A DNA stretch of 12,134 nt, taken from positions 1 to 12,134 of the forward strand of contig JBBQNC010000079.1 in NCBI GenBank assembly GCA_038329555.1, given 5' to 3'. The stretch is from JALYUA01 sp038329555 (GTDB taxonomy: Bacteria; Acidobacteriota; Thermoanaerobaculia; UBA5066; Gp7-AA6). A program made the position numbers and the translations under genes. The notes under the pieces were generated by a model. The model saw only the letters and a program-made list of their open reading frames with translations, made no database searches and was not told the DNA's origin. The stretch's first letter is position 1. Every line of letters begins with the position of its first letter. This document shows, one piece after another, positions 7,077-12,134 of this stretch.

Positions 7077-7475
7077 ATGGCCGTACTGACCCGGATGATC
7101 GGATTCGTCGTGACGAGCAATCCCGAAAAGGCAAAGGCGTTCTATGGGGGAGCATTGGGGTTTCGTCTGCTCAGCGAGGACAACTTCGCGCTCGTGTTCG
7201 ACGCGAACGGCACGATGATTCGCGTCGGCAAGGGACAGGCCTTCACGCCCGCTCCGAACACGGTGCTGGGCTGGGAGGTCGACGACATCCACGGCGCCAT
7301 CCGGGAGCTCACGTCGAGCGGTGTCAAGTTCGAGCAGTTCAACCTGCCCTTCATGAAGCAGGACGAGCTCGGCGTCTGGACGCCCCCGAACGGTGACCGC
7401 GTGGCGTGGTTCAAGGATCCCGACGGGAACGTGCTGTCGATCTCGCAGCACAATCGGGATCACTTGAAGGGGTGA
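7077..7475 (+). CDS. VOC (glyoxalase/bleomycin resistance) family protein, 132 aa
   Basis: Short one-chain VOC protein: MIGFVVTSNPEKAKAFYGGA opens the first module, LGWEVDDIHGAIRELTSSGV the second, and GDRVAWFKDPDGNVLSISQH is the classic closing strand pair with the D-P-D-G-N turn. About 130 residues is the usual length. The start at 7077 is preceded by GGAGGG at five bases; an in-frame TTG at 7053 is the less likely alternative. It is probably the second gene of a two-gene unit with the exported protein ending at 7033. It is not closely similar to the PhnB-like protein at 5638, so it is not a recent duplicate. The substrate is unknown. Confidence 0.9.
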   Translation: MAVLTRMIGFVVTSNPEKAKAFYGGALGFRLLSEDNFALVFDANGTMIRVGKGQAFTPAPNTVLGWEVDDIHGAIRELTSSGVKFEQFNLPFMKQDELGVWTPPNGDRVAWFKDPDGNVLSISQHNRDHLKG

Positions 7476-7486
7476 CTACACGTCGG

Positions 7487-7657
7487 CGCTGCGAGCGGAT
7501 GGTTCCGATCGGCGGAGATGACGGCCGCCCCGTCCTCCCCTCTCCCGGCGGGAGACGGCCGGGGAGAGGGGCGTGGCCTTTCGGAAATGCCGCGAGCCGT
7601 GGAGATCGAGGGCGACCCCCTCACCCTGACCCTCTCCCCCGGCCGCGGGGGAGAGGG
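7487..7657. repeat. Dispersed hairpin-rich repeat, copy A
   Basis: The element starts with a 39-base leader (7487-7525) that matches 33 of 39 bases of the leader at 11890-11928. It is followed by two C/G-rich inverted repeats: CCCCTCTCCC (7537-7546) with GGGAGAGGGG (7562-7571), and CCCTCTCCCCC (7630-7640) with GGGGGAGAGGG (7647-7657, six-base loop). It fills the gap between two convergent genes, so the hairpins could also end both transcripts. This is a REP/MITE-like intergenic element by appearance; no coding sequence is seen in it. Confidence 0.75.
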
Positions 7658-7677
7658 AAGCTTGGCGCTGCCGACGG

Positions 7678-8034
7678 TCAGAGACCCACTTGCGTCTTCG
7701 CGACGAGCTGATCGTTCATGAACGTCGCCGTGATCATCTTGCCGCCCTTCTGCCAGACGAGGACCTTCGTCGTCACGGTCGTACCGGGCGCGCCGATCCC
7801 GCCTGTGCCCGCGGCCGGCGTCGGGACGCCGGGCGGCATGGCCGGCATCGCGGGTACTGCCACGCCGGAGCTGGCCTGCTCCGTTCCGGGACCCAGGATC
7901 ACCTCAACCTGTGCCGGCGTCATTCCGTTCGTGACTTTCGCGTAGTTCTCCGAGGTCATCTTGCCGGCGCAACCCGCCGCGAGAATGGAGAGAGTCAGGA
8001 TTCCGGTTGCGAGCACGGGGCGTGAGGATTTCAT
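7678..8034 (-). CDS. BamE/SmpA-like outer-membrane lipoprotein, 118 aa
   Basis: MKSSRPVLATGILTLSILAA followed by GC is a lipoprotein signal peptide with lipobox LAAGC (lipidated Cys22). The next part, SENYAKVTNGMTPAQVEVIL with GPGTE, is the first half of a SmpA/BamE-type domain, where a Y-x-K-x-x-x-G-M-T-x-x-x-V helix is diagnostic. An Ala/Pro/Gly-rich insert (about 55-82) separates it from the last strands KVLVWQKGGKMITATFMNDQ. BamE itself belongs to the outer-membrane assembly complex, but many relatives are uncharacterised, so I do not assign the gene name. The start at 8034 has AAGGAGG six bases upstream. The frame stays open far upstream (to 8607), but that part belongs to the DUF2911 remnant. 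Confidence 0.85.
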   Translation of the reverse strand: MKSSRPVLATGILTLSILAAGCAGKMTSENYAKVTNGMTPAQVEVILGPGTEQASSGVAVPAMPAMPPGVPTPAAGTGGIGAPGTTVTTKVLVWQKGGKMITATFMNDQLVAKTQVGL

Positions 8035-8041
8035 GCGGCCT

Positions 8042-8063
8042 CCTTCGATCAGTTGGTCGAAGG
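8042..8063 (-). promoter_or_regulatory. Hairpin overlapping the lipoprotein ribosome-binding site
   Basis: CCTTCGA (8042-8048) and TCGAAGG (8057-8063) are a perfect seven-base inverted repeat with an eight-base loop. On the minus strand the downstream arm ends in GAAGG and runs straight into the AAGGAGG ribosome site of the lipoprotein starting at 8034. Folding would partly hide the site. A DNA operator is the alternative. Confidence 0.45.
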
Positions 8064-8081
8064 ATATGCTGATGCCGGAAC

Positions 8082-8102
8082 AGGTGACAGGTGACGGGTG
8101 AC
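8082..8102. repeat. Three tandem 7-bp units (RGGTGAC)
   Basis: AGGTGAC, AGGTGAC and GGGTGAC follow one another. They lie between the lipoprotein and the DUF2911 remnant and keep the minus-strand frame open between the two (seven-base units times three is 21 bases). Confidence 0.85.
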
Positions 8103-8142
8103 GGCAGTCCGTGCTGCGGACCGGACGACCGAGGGTCACGGT

Positions 8143-8457
8143 TCTCCCGGCTTCGACCCGAAACGCAACCCGCTTCTTCTCCCACGAGAGCGCGACCACC
8201 GCCGCGTTTGTCCCCCTCGGCGCGATGTCGTAGCGCAGGAACTCCTCGCGGGCGCATTCGACGGGTTTCGCGGCGACCCGCAGCGCGTCGAATGCGGGGT
8301 TGTAGTCGAATGCGCCCCACTGCCGCGGGACCCGATTGAAGACGAGCGTCCACTCCGACTCGCCCGGGAATACGAAGAACGTGTAGCTCCCCGCGGGCAG
8401 CGCATGACCGCCGATTCGCACGTCGTGGTTGATCGTGAACGTGGTCGCCTCGTTGGC
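8143..8457 (-). pseudogene. 5'-truncated DUF2911 gene remnant
   Basis: On the minus strand the frame gives ANEATTFTINHDVRIGGHAL, PAGSYTFFVFPGESEWTLVF, NRVPRQWGAFDYNPAFDALR and a closing VVALSWEKKRVAFRVEA. This is the body of a DUF2911 domain, whose hallmarks are NEATTFT, LPAGxYxxFxxPGxxEWTxxFN and QWGAFDY. Normal members have a signal peptide and a strand-rich N-terminal part leading to VWRTGANEATT. Here everything before ANEATT is absent and replaced by unrelated sequence. The end also runs in frame into the lipoprotein with no stop of its own. The function of DUF2911 is unknown. I regard it as a remnant, though a fusion protein from an upstream start is formally possible. Confidence 0.7.
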
Positions 8458-8479
8458 GTGATCGGAATGGTCGTGCGTG

Positions 8480-8776
8480 ATGAGGACCGCGATCAACGAT
8501 CGTCTCGTCCATCCGGGGGACTCGTATGCCCCTTCGCTGGATGCGCTCCGCGGAATCGCCCTCCTCGCTCTTTCCATCATGGCGCCGTGGACGACCGAGC
8601 TCGGCACCGCCGCATTCGGCGAACGCCTGGCGCCCGGTCGGATCCTCCCGATCCACGACGGCTACGTGAAGGACTTCTGGTTGAAGGCGCGCCACGACAA
8701 CCTGGGCGGGCACTTTCGGAAGATCGGCATCGAGTATTTTCCGGCCGACGAGCCGGGCTCGACCCTCGAGGTTTGA
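8480..8776 (+). pseudogene. 5'-truncated metallo-beta-lactamase-fold hydrolase (UlaG-like) remnant
   Basis: From about 8498 the plus strand reads NDRLVHPGDSYAPSLDALRG, APWTTELGTAAFGERLAPGR and ILPIHDGYVKDFWLKARHDN, ending at 8776. HPGDS and PIHDG are the late metal-site motifs of UlaG-like MBL-fold hydrolases, and the spacing is right for their C-terminal 95 residues. The N-terminal half, including the HxHxDH site in sense orientation, is missing; upstream in the same frame there is a stop at 8459-8461. An ATG at 8480 is available but the product would lack the main metal ligands. The gene converges on the HxlR gene with seven bases between stops. Confidence 0.7.
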
Positions 8777-8783
8777 CGGCGGC

Positions 8784-9251
8784 CTAGGAGCCTGGCCCGG
8801 ATCGGCGCCGGGACTTTCGCCCGGACGCGCGAGGACCGGTGCGCGCCGGAGCGATCTTCGCGGAGAATGCCGCGCCGGGCCGCTCCAGGAAGGCCGTCGG
8901 CGGCCGACCCGTCCCGGCGATATGCCGGTTCGACCACGCGACCATTTCCCGCAGGATCGCGAGGAGGTCGGCGCCGCGCGGAGTCAGTCGGTACTCGTAT
9001 CGGGGTGGCCGGGTCTGGTAGGCCGTCTTCTCGACGACTCCCGCCGCCTGGAGACGCCGGAGGCGGTCCGCCAGGATGTTCGTCGGTATTCCCTCGGCGG
9101 AATCGAGGAGCTCGTTGAACCGGACCTTCCGGAAGAGAAGGAGGTCGCGGACGACCAGGAGGGTCCAGCGGTCGCCGACGACGTCCAGGGCATTAGCGAT
9201 GGGGCACCTCGAGCGTTCGCCGAGGGGGAGGGGGACGGTCGGAGGTCGCAT
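8784..9251 (-). CDS. HxlR-family winged-helix transcriptional regulator, 155 aa
   Basis: The core CPIANALDVVGDRWTLLVVR is the signature of HxlR regulators, with the single cysteine (Cys16) at the position used for redox or electrophile sensing in some members. The DNA-binding helix region is RFNELLDSAEGIPTNILADR, and the wing is TRPPRYEYRLTPRG. The C-terminal tail from about 115 (Arg/Pro/Ser-rich) is longer than usual. HxlR proteins act as dimers and often control the divergent neighbour. Here that is the DinB gene, and two inverted repeats lie between the genes. No ribosome site precedes the ATG at 9251, and a possible -10 (TACGCT, 9264-9259) is only seven bases away, so the mRNA may be leaderless. 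Confidence 0.92.
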   Translation of the reverse strand: MRPPTVPLPLGERSRCPIANALDVVGDRWTLLVVRDLLLFRKVRFNELLDSAEGIPTNILADRLRRLQAAGVVEKTAYQTRPPRYEYRLTPRGADLLAILREMVAWSNRHIAGTGRPPTAFLERPGAAFSAKIAPARTGPRASGRKSRRRSGPGS

Positions 9252-9271
9252 GATCGACAGCGTAACATGAC

Positions 9272-9288
9272 ACTTGCAAAATACAAGT
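9272..9288. promoter_or_regulatory. Operator-like inverted repeat 1 (HxlR/DinB intergenic)
   Basis: ACTTG (9272-9276) and CAAGT (9284-9288) are perfect arms with a seven-base spacer. The left arm overlaps the proposed -35 of the dinB promoter. It shares the ACTTGC half-site with the second repeat at 9315, which is why I read both as sites for the HxlR protein. Confidence 0.65.
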
Positions 9289-9303
9289 CACTGGCGTTAG
9301 GCT
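9275..9303 (+). promoter_or_regulatory. Candidate sigma70-type promoter of the DinB gene
   Basis: TTGCAA (9275-9280) and TAGGCT (9298-9303) are separated by 17 bases, which would start transcription near 9310. Inverted repeat 1 covers the -35 and inverted repeat 2 the start region, as expected for a repressed promoter. The match of the -10 is only moderate. Confidence 0.4.
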
Positions 9304-9314
9304 GGCGCCATTGC

Positions 9315-9333
9315 GACTTGCAGTTCGCAAGTC
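9315..9333. promoter_or_regulatory. Operator-like inverted repeat 2 (HxlR/DinB intergenic)
   Basis: GACTTGC (9315-9321) and GCAAGTC (9327-9333) are perfect seven-base arms with a five-base spacer. It lies just after the predicted transcription start and before the dinB ribosome site. Confidence 0.7.
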
Positions 9334-9351
9334 TTAGAAAAGGAGTTCGCC

Positions 9352-9930
9352 ATGTCCCAGGTTGCCGACGCCCTACTGGCCGAGCTCGAGCGCGAGGCGA
9401 AGACGACCCGGAGAGTCCTCGAGCGAGTCCCCGCGGACAGGCTCGCCTGGAAGCCTCATCCGAAATCGATGACGCTCGGGCAGCTCGCGGGGCATGTCGC
9501 CGGCATCCCCGGCGGCATGTCGCGTCGCGCGCGCGCGGATGGGATGGACATGCCGCAGACTCCTCCGGCGCCGGCGCAGCCCGACGGGGAAACCGACTTC
9601 GCGGCCATCCTGGACGCCGGGATCGCGGAGGCGCGGGACCTCCTTTCGAGCCTGGAAGACGCCGAGGCGCTCGCGCCCTGGCGGATGACGCATGCGGGAC
9701 GCGAGGTCTTCGCCATCCCGCGGGTCGCAATGCTTCGCACCATGCTGCTCAACCACTGGTACCACCACCGGGGTCAACTCGCGCTCTACCTCCGCATGCT
9801 CGACCTGCCCGTTCCGGCCATCTACGGTCGCAGCGCGGACGAGACGCTGTGGCTGGCGAAGGAAAAGGAGGAGGAACCTGCGGCGTTTCCGGGGATGAAC
9901 AGTGCGGTTCCTCGACCCTCAACGTCCTGA
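9352..9930 (+). CDS. DinB-family (DinB/YfiT-like putative metalloenzyme) protein, 192 aa
   Basis: The protein is a four-helix bundle of the DinB/YfiT superfamily. The likely metal-binding histidines are visible: His48 in LGQLAGHVAGIP, and His135 and His139 in LLNHWYHHRGQL. The family's usual ending VPAIYGRSADE is present at 154-164. It is followed by an extra 28 residues, charged then Pro-rich, which may be a read-on past a lost stop. Some relatives transfer small thiols; many are uncharacterised stress genes. The start at 9352 follows AAAAGGAG at seven bases. The gene is divergent from the HxlR regulator, which probably controls it, and converges on the gene ending at 9943. Confidence 0.9.
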   Translation: MSQVADALLAELEREAKTTRRVLERVPADRLAWKPHPKSMTLGQLAGHVAGIPGGMSRRARADGMDMPQTPPAPAQPDGETDFAAILDAGIAEARDLLSSLEDAEALAPWRMTHAGREVFAIPRVAMLRTMLLNHWYHHRGQLALYLRMLDLPVPAIYGRSADETLWLAKEKEEEPAAFPGMNSAVPRPSTS

Positions 9931-9942
9931 CCGGCGGCTGCC

Positions 9943-10602
9943 TCAGAGGCTGTTGATGTCCCGCATCTCGAGGACCGGCGTCGGGTATCCGCTTCGCGCG
10001 ACGGCGAGCATCGCGCGTCCGACCTGCTCGGTCGTCGTCACGCCGTTCGGGAAGAGGGCCTTCAGCGCGGGATAGAGCGGCGTCATGACCGCGTAGAGCA
10101 CCCGGTACCAGGTCGTCCTCGATCGGACCCCGTGCAATGGAAAGATGACGGCGGGCCGAAACATGAAGGACGCAGGGAACGGCAGCCGCCGCAACGCGTT
10201 CTCCGTGCGCCCCTTCACGCGCGCCCACATGAGCCGGCCGCGCTCGGTGGCGTCGGTGCCGGTGCCCGAAACGTAAACGAAGGTGATCCCGGGATCGAGC
10301 CGGACGAGGGTCTTCGCGACGGAGAGCGCCAGGTCGTGCGTCATCTTCGTGTAGCGCTGCTCGGACATTCCGACGGCCGAGACTCCGAGACATAAAAAGC
10401 AGGCGTCGGAGCCCGTGAGCTCCGCCTCGACCGCCGAGAGATCGCTCACGTCGGGGCGCACGACCTCGCGCAGCTTCTCGTGCCGCACGCCGGTCGCGCT
10501 GCGGCCCACGGCGACGACGCGCTCGACGCCGGGGTCGAGCAGGCACTCGCGCAGGACGCCCTGTCCGACCATGCCGGTCGCGCCGAAGATCAGGACGTTC
10601 AC
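9943..10602 (-). CDS. NAD(P)-binding Rossmann protein, atypical SDR (YbjT/HTATIP2-like), 219 aa
   Basis: The protein opens MNVLIFGATGMVGQGVLREC, with the GxxGxxG nucleotide loop at residues 7-13, then a second strand VERVVAVGRS whose arginine suggests NADP preference. DACFLCLGVSAVG and ITFVYVSGTGTD are strands four and five of the fold, and WARVKGRTENALRRLPF is the usual helix of NAD(P)H-binding atypical SDRs. About 220 residues is normal for this group. The classical YxxxK is not visible, so it may not be a standard dehydrogenase. I place the start at the GTG (10602) whose bases form a GTGA overlap with the kinase stop. This points to one transcript and translational coupling with the kinase. 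Confidence 0.88.
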   Translation of the reverse strand: MNVLIFGATGMVGQGVLRECLLDPGVERVVAVGRSATGVRHEKLREVVRPDVSDLSAVEAELTGSDACFLCLGVSAVGMSEQRYTKMTHDLALSVAKTLVRLDPGITFVYVSGTGTDATERGRLMWARVKGRTENALRRLPFPASFMFRPAVIFPLHGVRSRTTWYRVLYAVMTPLYPALKALFPNGVTTTEQVGRAMLAVARSGYPTPVLEMRDINSL

Positions 10603-11813
10603 GCCGGCGGCTTGCGGGTCACCAGCTTCCAGAAACGCTTCTCGTCGAGCAGGGTGATCCGGTGACCCTTTTCGCGCAGCCGCTTGATTTCGAGGAGCTT
10701 CCGGCCCCCTTCGCGTCCCGCCGCCTGCAGCGGGTTCGGCCGGCCGCGCACGATGACGTTCGTACGGGCCGAGGGAGATCCGTGAACCGTCGCCCCGGCC
10801 CTTCGCGCCGCGCGGACGGCCTCGCTTCGGCGCTTCGTGAGGATGCCCGTGAAAGCGAGGTGGACCCCGGCAAGGGTTCGCAACACCCCGGCCGCGAGCT
10901 TCTTGGGACGGTGCCGCAGGGCGGCGACCAGCTCGTCGGCGCTCTCGTAGCGCTTCCGGCGCTCGCCGATGCAGCGGTAGACGATCTCCTTCAGGTGGTC
11001 GGTGCAGGCGAGACCCCGGATCTCGCCGGTCTTGATCCGCGCGCGGGCGTCGCCCTTCACGAGCATCCCGAGGAGCTGCCCCACCTGGTACACGTCGTCG
11101 CGCGCCTGCCACTTGGGTGCGGCGCCGTCCAGGATCTCCCGCGGCGCCGTGAGCCGGTTCAGGGTGTGCGCGCGGATGCCGCGCCGGTCGCCCTGGTGCC
11201 GCACGATCCCGAAATCCCCGAGCTTGAGCGTCCGGTCGTCACAGACGAACACGTTCATCGGGGTCAGGTCGCGGTGGAGCATCTGGCCGCGGTGGAGCTT
11301 GCCGAGCACCTGGAGGATGCCCGCGATCTCGCGCCGCGCGGCGGACTCCTGCCACCTCTTGCCCGTCGCATGGAGGAACGCCCGCAGATCGCCGTGCCTC
11401 GCGAACTCGAGCGCGAGGCAGTACAGGACGGGACGGCCCGGCCGCATCAGGGGGAAGACGTCGTACACGGCGATCGCGCGCGGGTCGCCGTCCAGGAGCC
11501 GGCCGAAGTAAGCCTCTCGCAGCCAGCCGTCGATGTGCTCGCTCGCCTTGATGCAGACGGTCCCGGGGATGCCCCGGGCGTGCTCACGGGAGACCCGCGT
11601 GGCGAGATACGCCTGGCCGTAGCCGCCTTCGCCGATCAGCCGGTCGACGCGATACTGGAGCCGCGATTCCGGGCTGACGATGACTTCCGGCGGCACCAGC
11701 AGGTATCCGCTGCGTGTGAGCAGCGACCGACGCGATGCCGGCGCGGTGGTGGCATCGGTCGCCGACTTCCCGGGAGCTCTGGTCGACGTCGTTCGCAAGG
11801 AGGGGACGAGCAT
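10599..11813 (-). CDS. Hanks-type Ser/Thr protein kinase with C-terminal BRCT domain, 404 aa
   Basis: Kinase domain, about residues 54-300. The glycine loop is GEGGYGQAY (61-69), the ATP lysine is Lys89 (CIKAS), and the likely helix-C glutamate is Glu100. The catalytic loop is LHRDLTPMNVFV with Asp182 and Asn187; the usual lysine two places after Asp is a threonine. The metal loop is DFG (200-202), then APRE for APE (223-226) and DDVYQVGQLLG for subdomain IX. All core catalytic residues are present, so activity is likely. Residues about 312-398 read as a BRCT domain: LAGVHLAFTGILTKRRSEAV, RRAGATVHGSPSARTNVIV, KLLEIKRLREKGHRITLLDE, then the conserved tryptophan in FWKLV. There is no membrane helix or PASTA domain, so it is cytosolic. 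GGAGG lies ten bases before the ATG; a later start near residue 40 is possible. The stop overlaps the next gene. Confidence 0.9.
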   Translation of the reverse strand: MLVPSLRTTSTRAPGKSATDATTAPASRRSLLTRSGYLLVPPEVIVSPESRLQYRVDRLIGEGGYGQAYLATRVSREHARGIPGTVCIKASEHIDGWLREAYFGRLLDGDPRAIAVYDVFPLMRPGRPVLYCLALEFARHGDLRAFLHATGKRWQESAARREIAGILQVLGKLHRGQMLHRDLTPMNVFVCDDRTLKLGDFGIVRHQGDRRGIRAHTLNRLTAPREILDGAAPKWQARDDVYQVGQLLGMLVKGDARARIKTGEIRGLACTDHLKEIVYRCIGERRKRYESADELVAALRHRPKKLAAGVLRTLAGVHLAFTGILTKRRSEAVRAARRAGATVHGSPSARTNVIVRGRPNPLQAAGREGGRKLLEIKRLREKGHRITLLDEKRFWKLVTRKPPA

Positions 11814-11832
11814 AGCGCCGTCGCCTCCGCTT

Positions 11833-11950
11833 CGCTGCGGCTCCCGCAGCGGGAGGCTCCTCCCCTCGCGACGCTCGGGAGACTCCTCCCGCTGCGAGCC
11901 GATGGTTGAGGTCGGCGGAAATGCCGGCGCCCTCTCCGAGCGGGAGAGGG
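11833..11950. repeat. Dispersed hairpin-rich repeat, copy B
   Basis: This element lies between the kinase start and the IS end. It opens with CGCTGCGG-CTC-CCGCAGCG (11833-11851), a perfect eight-base hairpin. An arm close to its complement recurs at about 11885-11900, so the two can pair. The leader 11890-11928 matches copy A (7487-7525) at 33 of 39 bases. A hairpin CCCTCTCC (11930-11937) with GGAGAGGG (11943-11950) follows, again like copy A. The kinase promoter must lie in or beyond this element. Confidence 0.7.
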
Positions 11951-11993
11951 CCGGGAGTGAAGGCCCGGGTGCATCAGCTCGGCCGGCGTGAAA

Positions 11994-12134
11994 CTAGTGT
12001 CGTGAGTTAGAGATTCGTCGACAAAATCTGGCGACGGATTCGAGGATTTCGTCGGCGGTTTTGGTCCAGACGAAGGGTTTTGGGTCTTGGTTGTAGATGT
12101 CGAGGTAGTGGCGGATGGCCGTTTCCAGCTCATG
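11994..12134 (-). mobile_element. IS630-family transposase, C-terminal end (partial, runs off the window)
   Basis: The minus strand from the window edge reads HELETAIRHYLDIYNQDPKP, FVWTKTADEILESVARFCRR and ISNSRH, then TAG. The string NxDPKPFVWTKTADEIL is the well-known end of IS630 transposases, DDE enzymes that cut and paste at TA dinucleotides. Only the last 46 codons are present; the DDE residues lie outside. The stop codon contains the TA of a CTAG, the possible target site. The local G+C is visibly lower than the rest of the window, as expected for a recent arrival. The terminal inverted repeat cannot be confirmed from one end. Confidence 0.85.

Noticed and set aside
7537..7657. CRISPR array
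   Set aside because: The repeated C/G tracts are paired hairpin arms of unequal spacing, without regular direct repeats and spacers or cas genes.
7678..8607. One 309-residue minus-strand protein
   Set aside because: The internal start at 8034 has a lipobox signal peptide and a strong ribosome site. The upstream part is a truncated DUF2911 body plus sequence antisense to the MBL remnant, so two units are more likely than one protein.
8922..9956. Open plus-strand frame of 344 codons
   Set aside because: It runs through the HxlR gene antisense and the DinB gene out of frame; both real genes have family signatures.
9943..11112. 389-residue version of the NAD(P)-binding protein
   Set aside because: The added N-terminus is a shadow of the kinase gene. 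The GTG at 10602 starts exactly at the Rossmann fold.
10662..11909. Open plus-strand frame of 415 codons
   Set aside because: It is antisense to the kinase-BRCT gene; its composition is that of a GC-rich shadow and no domain is recognised.

Overview
The window is about two-thirds G+C and reads as chromosomal DNA of a high-GC Gram-negative bacterium. Its gene content resembles Acidobacteriota: a TonB that opens MFEDALIESS, a secreted HEAT-repeat/TonB-C fusion, and DinB, HxlR, DUF2911, PD40 and VOC proteins. That placement is inference from protein style, not from a marker gene.

Layout. 1-981: the possible tail of a gene, a small dimeric alpha/beta-barrel protein on the minus strand, and a broken secreted-protein gene. 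1091-4135: a TonB/ExbD cluster with a secreted HEAT+TonB-C protein (+), ExbD (-), and a membrane-anchored TonB (+). ExbD converges on the first and diverges from the second. 4140-4500: a frameshifted 3' remnant of an NAD-dependent epimerase gene. 4611-6114: a secreted PD40 propeller protein and a PhnB-like VOC protein, both minus. 6266-7475: a Tat-type SnoaL/DUF3471 protein followed by a second VOC protein. 7487-7657: hairpin-rich dispersed repeat. 7678-8776: a BamE-like lipoprotein and two head-to-head 5'-truncated genes (DUF2911 and a metallo-beta-lactamase-fold hydrolase). 8784-9930: a divergent HxlR regulator/DinB pair with two operator-like inverted repeats between them. 9943-11813: a minus-strand pair, a Ser/Thr kinase with a C-terminal BRCT domain overlapping an NAD(P)-binding protein by GTGA. 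11833-11950: a second copy of the dispersed repeat. 11994-12134: the 3' end of an IS630-family transposase running off the window.

The most interesting items are four. The kinase-BRCT fusion is an unusual pairing for a bacterium. The exbD gene carries an 8-bp tandem duplication that appears to shift its C-terminus out of frame. The HxlR/DinB intergenic region has a compact repressor architecture and a probably leaderless hxlR transcript. At the MBL/DUF2911 junction, a short MBL metal-binding motif is encoded antisense to the truncated MBL gene.

Several genes are decayed (the 578 locus, the epimerase, DUF2911, MBL and the end of exbD), and there is an IS end and two repeat copies. This suggests a rearranged accessory stretch. 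Some frameshifts could instead be assembly errors in single-pass or metagenomic data, which cannot be told apart from one sequence.
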